Source: OLB11 sp041392835 (GTDB lineage: Bacteria; Bacteroidota; Bacteroidia; Chitinophagales; Chitinophagaceae). From it: a stretch of 64,000 bases of DNA. The DNA lies in NCBI GenBank assembly GCA_041392835.1, contig JAWKLF010000001.1, positions 248,001 to 312,000 on the forward strand, given 5' to 3'. A program made the position numbers and the translations under genes. The notes beneath the pieces are model-generated. The model did not search any database and was not told the DNA's origin. It was given only the letters and a program-made list of their open reading frames with translations. Within the stretch, counting starts at the first letter, position 1. Every line of letters begins with the position of its first letter. Shown here piece by piece: positions 18,659-28,487 of this stretch.

Positions 18659-18998
18659 CAGATTACGGTACGGTTTATTCACAAATTCACATTATAAGAA
18701 AATATTTTATAACAAAAAAACTCTACTTTTGTTTGGGTAGGCTTACAGTCTGGACCAATTTAAGCTTCGTATTAATTAGGATTTGTTTATTCATATGTCA
18801 TTGATTACTTTTATGATTAAGTATAATTTACCTAAAACGATTACATGTGTTTGTATCATGAATATATTACACGATATGCAGAGGCACAAGAAGCCTTCGC
18901 ACATAGCCAAGCCTCACCTGTCCCGTATTCCTCATCGAGATTCCTGCGTCAGAGGGGGATTTATAAAGTGTATAGAAAAGCGAACAATAATCTTTAAA
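18659..18998. other. Intergenic stretch without a convincing gene
   Basis: About 340 bp between the IS3 remnant and the decayed propeller gene. It contains the short repeat R4 at 18741-18776 and a locally GC-richer patch near 18920-18960. A 99-codon plus-strand frame (18783-19082) crosses it, but its product resembles no family and runs into the opposite-strand gene, so I do not call it. Confidence 0.6.
18741..18776 (+). repeat. Short repeat R4, partial relative of the dispersed repeat
   Basis: The sequence is GCTTAC-AGTCTGGACCAATTTAAGC, then TTCGTATTA. It matches 21301-21336 at nearly every position and resembles the last ~35 bp of the full repeats (GGTCTGAAACCAATTTAAG then ACTGGTATTA). It lies on one side of the decayed propeller gene; the other copy lies beyond that gene's start. 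Confidence 0.7.
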
Positions 18999-21223
18999 CT
19001 ACTCTTTCCTTACTTTGGTATAATACTTGATACCATGGTTTTCTATTTCGACATGATAAAGACCAACCGCATAAAGGGATAAATCAATATTGAATTCAAA
19101 TCCATTTTGATTTGACTTTTCAATAAAAATTCTACCAGAAGGATCGTACAATCTTATAGTTGCATTATCCAAGTACAAATTGGACTTGATGGTAGCCGAA
19201 TTAGAAGTTGGATTTGGATAAATAAGTATATGTACTGGGCTAATACCAGGTTTTGTATAGTTGGTTAACATTTGAATAGTTTGATTTCTTAGTGGAGCAA
19301 TCGTCAAGTAAATATAAACTAAGCTGTCACAACCGTTTGCACTAATAAAATTTTGAATATATAATCCTGAACTTGTATAGGTAATGCCATTCAGGGTGTA
19401 TGGCCCTGCATTCATATGAACAATAGAAGAACTTGTAGGATAATTAACGGTGAGATTTAACGTTAAGGTACTATCACAACCTACCGAATTAGTAAACTGT
19501 ATGTATAGGTTCCTGATGAGTTATAAGTTACACCATTAAAAGTGTAGTTCCAGCAAGCAGTTGCATTGATAGTTGTACTAGATTGGTTAATGGTAAGATT
19601 AAGCACCTTGCCAGTATCATACCCTCCTATATCCCAATAAACAAATGGATACAAGCCTGATTGCGTAAATACTTATCCATTATATGTAAATGAATTGCAA
19701 GCAGAAACACTAATAGTATCGACGGCAGGATTTCGAACGGTAAGATTAATATTCACGACGCTGTCACAGCCAGCAGAACTTACTAAATTGGAGGTATAAT
19801 TACCGCTAGTGTTAATAAATCCTCCGTTTATAAGAGTATAGCAATTTACGGTGTCGGTTACATTAGTGAAAATAGTGGAGCAAGTTGTATTGCAAAAACT
19901 ATTAAGGTGGCTGCTACCAGTATTGGACGAGAGAGAATAAGGTGTACCGCTGGGGTTGAAATTTACATTACCATTGAAACTTCCTGCACAATAGACGCAA
20001 CCATTGTTAGACACAGCTAAACAATTGTTAGTTACATATACACCCATCGGGCTTAAGAATGGATTTGTGAAAGTACGAATCCAATTAGGGGCTGTGAAGT
20101 TATTATTAAAACTAACCAAAAATGCTCCTCGTGTATCATACTGCCAAAAATCATCAACTGGCACAAAATACTGCTGATTACCAATGGTAACATTGTCGGT
20201 AAAGAACCCAGTGGCATACACTCGATTTTGAGGATCTACATCAATACCGGCAATTTCTATGGTGTTCCCTGTTCCAGACGATAAAAGATTTTGAGAACTT
20301 TGGAAAACGCATGAACTTTCATATTTGGATATATCTGCATAGTTTTGATTCCCAAATGTATGGGAAGATGTGGTCAAGTTAACATTTTTATTATGGTCTA
20401 ATGTCATATCATTTAGATGAGGTGGGTATCCCCAAAAGCCTGGTCCTATATAGGCAGATACGAAATTTCCTGAAGGGTCAAGTTTTAAAAGAAAATCAGA
20501 TCCAATATTGTTGACAAAGATTCCTGGTCCAGGGTCTAAATCTGAATTGTACTGCATACCTACGCAATAAAGGTATCCATCTTTATAGGCTTTTGAGAGA
20601 GTAATACCCTCCTCCCAGCTATTCGGAAATCCAGCTATGTTTAGACTTTTCGCCCATACGAAGCTACCAGATGTATCCAATTTAAGTATAAAGTTATTAG
20701 CATTGGAATGGATTTGAGTACCTGGCCCTGGATCAAAATCCACACTACCCGAAAATTTTCCTGTAAGGTAGGCATGCCCCAGCGTATCCAACGAAATTTG
20801 TGTAGCGGAATCAGCACCTACATCTCCTATACGTTGTGCCCAAACAAAATTACCATTTGTATTGAGCTTGCTTACAAATATATCATTATCTCCTGCTGAT
20901 GTCATCAGATATCCAGCACCCCAACTATTGAAGTTAACAGTTCCTGTGAAGCCTCCGGTAATATACACATTACCTTCTGGAGAAACTGCCAGAGAGTTAA
21001 TGGGAGTAATGTTACGACTCCATAATAAAGTTCCTGATGAGGTTCTTTTAGAAACTGTACCACCGCCAATGCTGTATATGTTGGATAGATTGTCAAGCTC
21101 TATTTTATCGATGGGCGTAGTATAGTTTTGAGCCCAATTGAATAGAGCACCTTGTCCAAAGCACTTAGAATTAAAGGCAACTAATTGGTAAATAATGATT
21201 GAAATTAGTAGAGTTTTTTTCAT
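18999..21223 (-). pseudogene. Secreted SBBP-type beta-propeller protein with T9SS domain, disrupted
   Basis: The first 516 codons (21223 to 19676) are intact. They encode a signal peptide ending CFGQ, propeller repeats (GNVYITGGFTGTVNFN, GHAYLTGKFSGSVDFDPGPG), then Ig-like 'SACNSFTYNG'. An in-frame TAA at 19673-19675 breaks the gene. The same frame continues past it as VFTQSGLYPFVYWD, and a frameshift near 19505 moves into another frame. That frame carries SVGCDSTLTLNLTVNYP and then a complete T9SS sorting domain (HILIYPNPTSNSATI ... YYTKVRKE) ending at 18999. One stop and one indel thus separate it from a full product of about 740 residues. Without its sorting domain the truncated product would probably not leave the periplasm. 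Sequencing error at two places is the alternative. Confidence 0.85.
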
Positions 21224-21300
21224 TTAGTATTAAATGAAGCTTAAATAATATACGAATATAATATTGAATTGGAAGTAAATCGTATTTAAACGTCTAGGAT

Positions 21301-21336
21301 GCTTCTGGTCTGAACCAATTTAAGCTTGGTATTATC
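21301..21336 (+). repeat. Short repeat R5, partial relative of the dispersed repeat
   Basis: The sequence is GCTTCTGGTCTGAACCAATT, then TAAGCTTGGTATTA. It is nearly identical to R4 at 18741 in the same orientation and resembles the right end of the 108-bp repeats. It lies 77 bp beyond the start of the decayed propeller gene. Confidence 0.7.
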
Positions 21337-21395
21337 TATATCTGTAATTTTAGTTACATTTTCTCAAATAATTTTTGGTCTGTAAAATACTTATA

Positions 21396-21602
21396 AATAA
21401 TGTAACTCACGAAGGTAAAAATGGGTTCATAGCAGAAGTAGCTTCAGCAAAAAGTTTGTACGAAAAAATGCTTCAGTTGTATGAACTCTCAAATGAAGAG
21501 CGAAGCAAAATGGGACAATACGGTAGAGATTTAGTTTTGAAAAAGTATGATGAAAAAATTATCGTTCAAGAATATTTACAAATTGTTGAATCTTTAGCTT
21601 AA
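21396..21602 (+). pseudogene. C-terminal fragment of a GT4-type glycosyltransferase
   Basis: This encodes NNVTHEGKNGFIAEVASAKS, then LYEKMLQLYELSNEERSKMG and KKYDEKIIVQEYLQI, the standard last ~70 residues of a group 1 glycosyltransferase. The other ~300 residues, including the donor-binding motifs, are absent. The upstream sequence is repeat R5, so the gene was probably truncated by a rearrangement there. A 75-codon ORF from 21375 covers it, but the first residues do not belong to the family. Confidence 0.8.
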
Positions 21603-21604
21603 TT

Positions 21605-24412
21605 CTATTTTCTTTCCTTAATATGCAATACATTTTTAGTTGATTTACCACTTGTTGTTGTTAATTCTACTTCATAGTCGCCTATAGATATATAGCCCGA
21701 TGATTTATCTTTTGTGTTTGCAGTAGTTTTCATATCATACACTACACAGTTATATCCTACATGGGCATCTATCGTTTTTTGCCATAGTACTTTGCCTTTA
21801 TTATTTTTTATACTTATCCTATGTTCACCTTTTTCTTTAGTATAAAAATAAATTTCTCGTTTGGGTTCTACTACATCCGCATACACTGCCCATTGAGTAC
21901 CCCACGACTCACTATAAAATACAGGATCTATATCTACTATTTTTACATCCTCATGTTTTATATTATTATACGCTTGTATTTTATCTAACGATGCCACATA
22001 CAAGGATCGCCCATGGGTGCCCAATACAATCTCATTTTCTCTTTCTTGAATCGCAATATCATGTATAGCTACTCTAGGTAAATTTCCTTGCCAAGGCAAA
22101 AACGTTTTTCCTAAATCAAAAGATACATACAAACCATTGTCTGTGCCTACATAAAGTATGCGTTCGTCTTTGGGGTCTTCGCAAATTACATTTATGGGTT
22201 CAAAGGGTAGTGAAAGACCTATGGCATTCCATGTTTTGCCAAAATCATTGCTAACAAAGAGATAGGGCGTAAAGTCATCATTTCTATAACCATTGAGTGA
22301 AGTATACACGCGCGATGCTGCATGCCGTGATGCTACTATTCGTGATACCCACAAGGCAGGGGGTAGCGTCTGACTTATTTTTTGCCAAGTATAACCCACA
22401 TCTTTGCTACAGTGTATTTGCCCATTATCACTACCTACGTATATTAAGCCAAATTTCAAGGGGCTTTCGCTTATGCTAGTAAGCGTGCCATATGGCACAT
22501 TGCCTTGAAAAGTTGTAGAGGCCAAATCGCCACTTAGGGTTTCTATTTTTTTGCCTTGTTCCATAGAGCGGTGAAAACAATTGGAACCCATATAAAAAAT
22601 TTCTTGACTGTGTTTGCTCAACAAAATGGGTGTTTGCCAATTAAACCGATAGGGCTTCTCGCCTATGTTGTGTATAGGTTTTATGGTATATTCTTTTTTT
22701 GTAATTAAATTTTTTGAAAAATAATTTCCGAACTGATATCCAAAAAATACTTGCTCATTACTACGTGTATCTATTTGCACTTGCATACCATCTCCACCGC
22801 CAATTTCTTTGTATCCGTCAGAGCCGTTTTCATGCCAACTTTTTTGAGACAATGCATTTTTAGTGCCAACCCATGTGCCATTGTCTTGCAAGCCACCATA
22901 GATGTGGTATTCTTTTGCATTGTCTACTGCAATAGCATAGAACTGTCCTACAGCAGGGTTGTTTGCCTTATACCAAATAGTACCATCGTCATAGCTAATA
23001 TTTAAACCTCCATCGTTGCAGGCTATAATATGTTTGTCGTTTTTAGGATTTATCCAAATTCTATGATAGTCTGGATGACAGTTTTCGCCGTCTATACTTT
23101 TAAAAGTAGCACCTCCGTCTTGGCTCATCAATAAAGGATAGCCAGCTATACAAACTTTATCGGCATTGGTAGCAGACACTTGTATAGTTCCAAAATAGTA
23201 TCCATACGTAAAATACATGCCATCTATAGCTTTGCTATGTGTTTTATGCCAAGTTTTACCGGCATTGTCGCTTCTGTATAATTGAGCACCATGTATAGGT
23301 GTATTAAACAGGTTGGCATCTGCATCTGCAAGTTTCCATTGAGCAAGCTGCGCTACAGTATAAATATTTTTTTGAATATCTTCTTTAACTTGTTGAGCTG
23401 TATATTTTTCTGGATATCCATTCTGTTCTAGATACGTTTTTATAATTTTAGTATCCAAGGATAAAAAATGTTCTTTATTCATTTTTTCTATATCACGAGC
23501 ATTCATATCCTTCTTGTTTTTGTTCTTATTTATTTCTTCTTCTTGATGAAAATTATTATCTACAAGAGCATAGAGCACATTGTTTTTTTCCTTACAAATG
23601 GCCAAACCTATGCGCCCTACACCATCGCCTTCTATAAATCCATTCTGCTGACTAATGCAATGCCACGAAACTCCAGCATCTGTGCTTTTGTATATTTTAC
23701 TTTCTTTGCCACTTCCGTTAAAATGCCAGGCTTTCCGAGCTCTTGTCCATGATGATGCATATAGTATGTCTGGATTTTTTTCATCTAAAATCAAATCTAC
23801 ACAACCTGTACTATCGTTGATATACAAGGTTTTTTTCCAGGATTTTCCTCCATCTTCGGTTTTAAAAATACCTCGCTCAGTGTTGTATGTATACAGATGG
23901 CCAAGCGCAGCCACCCATACTATATTAGGGTTGTTTGGGTGCTGAATTATTTTTCCTATATGATGTGTTTCTTCTAAGCCTTTGTGATGCCACGTTTTGC
24001 CCGTGTCTGTAGAAACATAAACACCCACACCAGCATAAGACGATCGTGAGCTATTAACTTCGCCTGTACCTACCCATATAGTATGTAGTTTCCAGTTTAC
24101 ACTAATATCGCCTATGGTTAAGGTGGCTTCTTGATCAAAAATAGGTGTCATAGATAAGCCATTATTAAGCGTGTACCATACACCACCACTAGCATACGCT
24201 ATATAAAATTCATGAGGATTGTCGGGATTTACTTCAACATCCGTTACACGGCCACTCATAACCGTTGGGCCTATATTTTGAAAAGTAATAGCGTTTAATT
24301 GTTCATTTTTTTCTTTTACTTGTTCAAAACTTTTGATACGAAGCGAACTTGCCGATTGAGAAAAGGCCATTGAGGATATGAAAAGAAAAAAAAGAGTAGA
24401 TGGTATTTTCAT
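21605..24412 (-). CDS. Secreted VPS10/sortilin-type BNR-repeat protein
   Basis: This is a protein of about 935 residues with a signal peptide (MKIPSTLFFLF..., cleavage after AFSQ). It contains many BNR/Asp-box elements (SxDxGxTW): STDTGKTWHHKG, KTEDGGKSWKKT, KSTDAGVSWHC, RSDNAGKTWHKT, SNDFGKTWNAIG. These build a ten-bladed-type propeller as in COG4447/VPS10-domain proteins. I start at the second Met (24412), which gives a better signal peptide than the ATG at 24427. No sorting domain of the YPNP type is seen; the C-terminus is a separate beta-rich domain (about 850-935). Glycan or peptide binding is possible but unproven. The enzymatic class cannot be set from sequence. Confidence 0.85.
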   Translation of the reverse strand: MKIPSTLFFLFISSMAFSQSASSLRIKSFEQVKEKNEQLNAITFQNIGPTVMSGRVTDVEVNPDNPHEFYIAYASGGVWYTLNNGLSMTPIFDQEATLTIGDISVNWKLHTIWVGTGEVNSSRSSYAGVGVYVSTDTGKTWHHKGLEETHHIGKIIQHPNNPNIVWVAALGHLYTYNTERGIFKTEDGGKSWKKTLYINDSTGCVDLILDEKNPDILYASSWTRARKAWHFNGSGKESKIYKSTDAGVSWHCISQQNGFIEGDGVGRIGLAICKEKNNVLYALVDNNFHQEEEINKNKNKKDMNARDIEKMNKEHFLSLDTKIIKTYLEQNGYPEKYTAQQVKEDIQKNIYTVAQLAQWKLADADANLFNTPIHGAQLYRSDNAGKTWHKTHSKAIDGMYFTYGYYFGTIQVSATNADKVCIAGYPLLMSQDGGATFKSIDGENCHPDYHRIWINPKNDKHIIACNDGGLNISYDDGTIWYKANNPAVGQFYAIAVDNAKEYHIYGGLQDNGTWVGTKNALSQKSWHENGSDGYKEIGGGDGMQVQIDTRSNEQVFFGYQFGNYFSKNLITKKEYTIKPIHNIGEKPYRFNWQTPILLSKHSQEIFYMGSNCFHRSMEQGKKIETLSGDLASTTFQGNVPYGTLTSISESPLKFGLIYVGSDNGQIHCSKDVGYTWQKISQTLPPALWVSRIVASRHAASRVYTSLNGYRNDDFTPYLFVSNDFGKTWNAIGLSLPFEPINVICEDPKDERILYVGTDNGLYVSFDLGKTFLPWQGNLPRVAIHDIAIQERENEIVLGTHGRSLYVASLDKIQAYNNIKHEDVKIVDIDPVFYSESWGTQWAVYADVVEPKREIYFYTKEKGEHRISIKNNKGKVLWQKTIDAHVGYNCVVYDMKTTANTKDKSSGYISIGDYEVELTTTSGKSTKNVLHIKERK

Positions 24413-24602
24413 TGTTGCGTATTTCATTGCAAGATACTAGAAAAAAGAAAAGCTATACATAGATACTCTATGAATAATTTAATCAAATTATGCATTTGCC
24501 TTCGCAAATAACAAAACGATTATCGATGATAATATAATTTCGCCTAACTCTATACTTTGAAATTGAATCGGTACAGGTAAGTGAATCAACTCTTTTCAGA
24601 CT

Positions 24603-24711
24603 ATACCGATTATACTACTGTAATAGACCAAAAATATGGTCTGAACATCAGCAATATCGGCATAAACCACTCTAAAAATTGGTCTGAAACCAATTTAAGA
24701 CTGGTATTACA
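24603..24711 (+). repeat. Dispersed ~108-bp intergenic repeat, copy R2
   Basis: This is the best preserved copy with R3. Hairpin 1 is AGACCA-AAAATA-TGGTCT (perfect 6 bp). Hairpin 2 is AATTGGT-CTGAA-ACCAATT (perfect 7 bp). The ends are ATACCGATTA and TGGTATTACA, whose outer bases (ATACC / GGTAT) form a short imperfect terminal inverted repeat. It sits in the 390-bp gap between the VPS10-type gene (start side) and the 3' end of polA. No gene is present in that gap. Confidence 0.9.
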
Positions 24712-24803
24712 TATCTTGGATAGAAAAGAAATTGCCATAGTAAATACATTGTTGAAAATATCAAAAAGATGTATCACTAATACATAATTTTTATATAACA
24801 AGT

Positions 24804-27647
24804 TTAATGTGCTTCTAACCAATTTTCGCCAACACCAACTTCGGCTATAATGGGCACACCATTGGGCAATACCATTGCATTTTGCATGCCATCTAAAATA
24901 TAGGCTTTCATGTCATCAAGTTCTTCTTTTAAAACATCAAAAACTAATTCGTCATGTACTTGTAAAATCATTTTGCTTTTCAGATTGGAAGATTTTAATT
25001 TCTCATGTATGGCTATCATAGCTAGTTTAATCATATCGGCTGCGCTACCTTGTATTGGACTATTAATGGCATTTCGTTCTGCAAAACTTCTTACAGTAAA
25101 ATTGGCTGAAGTAATATCTCTAAGCCATCTTTTTCGTCCCATTAGTGTTTGAACAAAACCATTTTCGCGAGCAAAATTTACAGTATCATCCATGTATTTT
25201 TGAATGCCAGGAAATTCTTTTTTGTAGTTGTCAATAATTTCTTTGGCTTCAGAACGGCTTATGGCTAAATTTTCTGCAAGTCCAAAAGCACCTTGTCCAT
25301 ATATGATACCAAAATTGACACTTTTTGCTTTGTAGCGTTGTTCTTTTGTAACTTCAGATTCATTTACATTAAATACTTTGGCAGCTGTAGCGGTGTGTAT
25401 ATCTGTACCACTCTTAAATGCAGCACACATATTTTCATCACCACTTATAGCAGCTACTATTCTCAATTCTATTTGCGAATAGTCAGCACTCAACAAGACG
25501 TGCTTATTGTTACGGGGCACAAATGCTTTGCGTATTTCGCGTCCTTGTGCAGTTCTAATAGGGATGTTTTGAAGATTAGGATTTATGCTACTTAATCTGC
25601 CAGTCACAGCAATTGTTTGCCCAAAAGTAGTATGTACTCTGCCTGTTTTCGGATTGATTAATGCAGGCAGGGTATCTACATAGGTGTTTCTTAATTTGGT
25701 ATATTCTCTAAACGATAAAATGTCATCGCAGATTTTATGTTCTTTTGCAAGTTTGCTTAATACATCTTCACCGGTTTGGTATTGGCCTGTTTTTGTTTTT
25801 TTAGCTTTAGTATCCAATTTTAATTTTTCAAATAGCACCTCTCCTAATTGTTTTGGCGAAGCTAAATTAAATCGCACACCTGCTTGCTTGTATACAGCCT
25901 CTTCGCTTTCTTTTGCCAGCTTTTCCAGGTCTTTGCTATAGTGTTTCAAAAATTCTGTGTCCACACTCACTCCTTCGTATTCCATATTCAACAATACTTT
26001 TATCAAAGGAGTATCTACTTTGCTAAAAACATTTTCTACGTCGTTTTCTTTTAGAAGCGATACAAATTTTTCCTTGAGTTGTATTGTAATATCGGCATCT
26101 TCTGCTGCGTATTCTTTTATTTTTTCGAGTTCAACATCGCGCATATTGCCTTGGTTTTTTCCTTTTTTGCCTATCAGTTCTTCAATAGATACGGGTGTGT
26201 ATTGTAAATATTTTTCACTCAACATATCCATGCTTCGCTTACCATCGGGCTCAAAGCAGTAATGTGCCAGCATGGTATCAAATAGGTGGCCTTTTATTTC
26301 AATACCATAATTTTTTAATACCAATAAATCAAACTTTGTATTTTGACCTATCCATGTGATGGATTCATTTTCAAAAAGTATACAGAACTCCTTAAGAATA
26401 TCAATGTTTTCATCTCTATGTGTTGTAAATGGAATATAATAAGCTTCAAAAGGTTTTATTGCAAAACTCATTCCAACCAATTCGCAAGTGTTGGCATCTA
26501 AGCCTGTGGTTTCTGTATCAAAGCATATTTCTGGAACCTGAGTTATATGATTTTTAAGTATTTCAATCAAAGTTTTTCGTTCTTCTTCAGTAGAAAATAA
26601 AGTGTAGGTATGTGAAACATTATTGATTGTTTTATAGTCTACAAAAACAGTTTCTACTTCCGCTTCCTCTTTTTGCTCAGCATGAATTTTATCTTTCATG
26701 GCATTTTCTACTGGGCTACCAAACAGATCATATTGGGTAGGCTCATTGCTTACTTTGTTTTTTACTTCAAACTCAGCACCTAGTATTCTTTTTCCAATAG
26801 TTTTAAATTCGAGTTCACTAAAAAGTTGAGATAGCTCATCTTTATTCCATTCGCTCAAGCTAAAATCTTCTTCATGAAATTCGCATGGTACATCTAGTAT
26901 AATGGTAGCCAGTTTTTTACTTAATATAGCATCTTCTTTTCCTGCCCTTACCTTTTCGCCTATGGCTCCTTTAATTTCATCGGCATGTTCCAAAAGGTTT
27001 TCGAGGGTGCCATATTCTTTCAAAAATTTTGCAGCTGTTTTTTCTCCAACTCCTTTTATGCCAGGTATATTATCTACCGCATCACCCATAAGCCCCAGCA
27101 TATCTATAACTTGGCCAACGTGTGCTATATCCCATTTTTTACAAACTTTTTCTACATCCAATATTTCTTGTTTGCTAAATCCGCTTGCAGGTTTGTAGAT
27201 AAAAACATTTTCATTTACAAGTTGCCCATAGTCTTTATCGCTTGTAACCATATATACCTGATAGCCAGCTTCACTAGCCTTTACACTCAAAGTGCCAATT
27301 ATATCGTCTGCTTCATAGCCTGGCACTTCAATTATTGGTATATTAAATCCTTCCAACATTTTTTTTATATCGGGTACAGCTGTCAAAATATCTTCAGGCG
27401 TTTCTTGTCTATTGGCTTTGTATGCAGCAAAATCCTCATGTCGTTCTGTTTTGTCTTTAGTGTCAAAACAAACGGCTAAGTGTGTTGGTTTTTGATTATT
27501 AATTAAATCCATCAAGGTATTTAAAAACCCAAATTGCGCGTTGGTATTTTTACCACTACTCGTAATTCTTGGGTTTTTGGCTAAGGCATAGTACGCTCTA
27601 AATATGAGAGCAAAAGCATCAAGTAAGAATAATTTTTTTTCTTGCAT
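24804..27647 (-). CDS. polA: DNA polymerase I
   Basis: This is a protein of about 947 residues with all three classical domains. The 5'-3' exonuclease (about 1-290) shows FALIFRAYYA, YEADDIIGT and a helix-hairpin-helix DNIPGIKGVGEKTAAKFL. The 3'-5' proofreading domain keeps its catalytic acidic motif (CFDTETTGLD). Family A polymerase motifs are SADYSQIELRI (motif A), KAKSVNFGIIYG (motif B/O-helix) and QVHDELVF (motif C). It works in Okazaki fragment maturation and repair. I start at MQEKKLFLLDAFAL; the upstream ATG at 27671 would add eight unlikely residues and overlap the terminator at 27672. Confidence 0.97.
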   Translation of the reverse strand: MQEKKLFLLDAFALIFRAYYALAKNPRITSSGKNTNAQFGFLNTLMDLINNQKPTHLAVCFDTKDKTERHEDFAAYKANRQETPEDILTAVPDIKKMLEGFNIPIIEVPGYEADDIIGTLSVKASEAGYQVYMVTSDKDYGQLVNENVFIYKPASGFSKQEILDVEKVCKKWDIAHVGQVIDMLGLMGDAVDNIPGIKGVGEKTAAKFLKEYGTLENLLEHADEIKGAIGEKVRAGKEDAILSKKLATIILDVPCEFHEEDFSLSEWNKDELSQLFSELEFKTIGKRILGAEFEVKNKVSNEPTQYDLFGSPVENAMKDKIHAEQKEEAEVETVFVDYKTINNVSHTYTLFSTEEERKTLIEILKNHITQVPEICFDTETTGLDANTCELVGMSFAIKPFEAYYIPFTTHRDENIDILKEFCILFENESITWIGQNTKFDLLVLKNYGIEIKGHLFDTMLAHYCFEPDGKRSMDMLSEKYLQYTPVSIEELIGKKGKNQGNMRDVELEKIKEYAAEDADITIQLKEKFVSLLKENDVENVFSKVDTPLIKVLLNMEYEGVSVDTEFLKHYSKDLEKLAKESEEAVYKQAGVRFNLASPKQLGEVLFEKLKLDTKAKKTKTGQYQTGEDVLSKLAKEHKICDDILSFREYTKLRNTYVDTLPALINPKTGRVHTTFGQTIAVTGRLSSINPNLQNIPIRTAQGREIRKAFVPRNNKHVLLSADYSQIELRIVAAISGDENMCAAFKSGTDIHTATAAKVFNVNESEVTKEQRYKAKSVNFGIIYGQGAFGLAENLAISRSEAKEIIDNYKKEFPGIQKYMDDTVNFARENGFVQTLMGRKRWLRDITSANFTVRSFAERNAINSPIQGSAADMIKLAMIAIHEKLKSSNLKSKMILQVHDELVFDVLKEELDDMKAYILDGMQNAMVLPNGVPIIAEVGVGENWLEAH

Positions 27648-27671
27648 CAAACGAAGATAAATTTTAGGCAT

Positions 27672-27700
27672 AAAAAAAAGAGGTATTAAACCTCTTTTAT
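27672..27700 (-). terminator. Intrinsic terminator after the outer-membrane barrel gene
   Basis: The minus strand reads AAAAGAGGT-TTAAT-ACCTCTTTTTTTT, a compact stem followed by an eight-base T-run, 24 bp past the stop at 27724 and directly upstream of polA. Confidence 0.85.
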
Positions 27701-27723
27701 TTTAAATTCTTTAATTGAATAGC

Positions 27724-28290
27724 TTAGAAACGTACTCCAAGTCCAAAATTTAATTGGCCTGCAAATGAGAGTTTGGTGTTATTGTAATTGTAATTATAGG
27801 CTTTTGAGTCGTAATAGTTTAAACCTATACCACCATCAAGACCCAAGAAGAAATTTTTAGCAATCGTAATATTTAAAGTTTGATTTAATAAAAATCCAAA
27901 ATGAGTTCTTTCAGTTTCTCTAAAAGTTGTAATATAGTTACCAGTCAAAGGGTCGTAGTTGTAGTAATAATCTCTATCATAGCCAGTACCAAACATAAGC
28001 ATAGGAGCTATAGCATATCGCACTGCGCCATTATTTTTACCAGGATATAGTTTGGCTTCAACACCTAAATTGACATAGCTATTGTTAATTCCTACAGTAA
28101 CTGGAACTCGAATACCTACATATTCGTTTACCAATCTTTCGTAGGAAACACCAACGCCTACTACATTGTCTGAAATAACACTAACAGGCATAAAGGTGAT
28201 AATATTGTTGCCTAAGTTTTGTTTTTTCTTTTGAGCATCTACTGTGTAAACAAGCATAAGTATGCTAAGGGATAATAATATTTTTTTCAT
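27724..28290 (-). CDS. Small outer-membrane beta-barrel protein
   Basis: This is a 188-residue protein. The signal peptide starts MKKILLSLSILMLV with cleavage after DAQ (about residue 20). The body alternates hydrophobic and polar residues in short strands rich in Tyr, Gly and Asn, and the last residues (LNFGLGVRF) end in Phe, typical of an outer-membrane barrel terminal strand. The frame is open further upstream to 28434, but the -7 box at 28326 lies inside that extension, so the start at 28290 is correct. No function beyond a porin-like or OmpW/OmpX-like fold can be assigned. Confidence 0.8.
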   Translation of the reverse strand: MKKILLSLSILMLVYTVDAQKKKQNLGNNIITFMPVSVISDNVVGVGVSYERLVNEYVGIRVPVTVGINNSYVNLGVEAKLYPGKNNGAVRYAIAPMLMFGTGYDRDYYYNYDPLTGNYITTFRETERTHFGFLLNQTLNITIAKNFFLGLDGGIGLNYYDSKAYNYNYNNTKLSFAGQLNFGLGVRF

Positions 28291-28325
28291 TTTATATTTT
28301 TTTTGTTTTGATAAGAAAAAACGAC

Positions 28326-28333
28326 CAAAGTTA
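28326..28333 (-). promoter_or_regulatory. -7 box of the outer-membrane barrel gene
   Basis: The minus strand reads TAACTTTG, with TTTG at 28357-28360 at 23-bp spacing, a good Bacteroidota -33/-7 pair. It lies 35 bp before the ATG at 28290. Confidence 0.7.
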
Positions 28334-28487
28334 TTTTTTAGTATAAATTCTTTCCTCAAAATTACTCCTATTTTCGGATTTATTATAAAGTACATGTTAA
28401 ATAGAACATAATCTTTTTTTAAAGAAGCATACAAACTTCATGTTCTAATAGATTGCTTATATTTTTGACCAAACTCTTATTAGACTA

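Noticed and set aside
18783..19082. 99-codon plus-strand ORF
   Set aside because: Its product resembles no family, it overlaps the 3' end of the decayed propeller gene on the other strand, and it lies in degraded mobile DNA.
26985..27479. 164-codon plus-strand ORF opposite polA, and similar long frames opposite atpA (5478-5825) and copA (45449-45805)
   Set aside because: They are mirror frames of strongly conserved genes; the products are low-complexity Ser/Phe/Cys-rich and lack family features.
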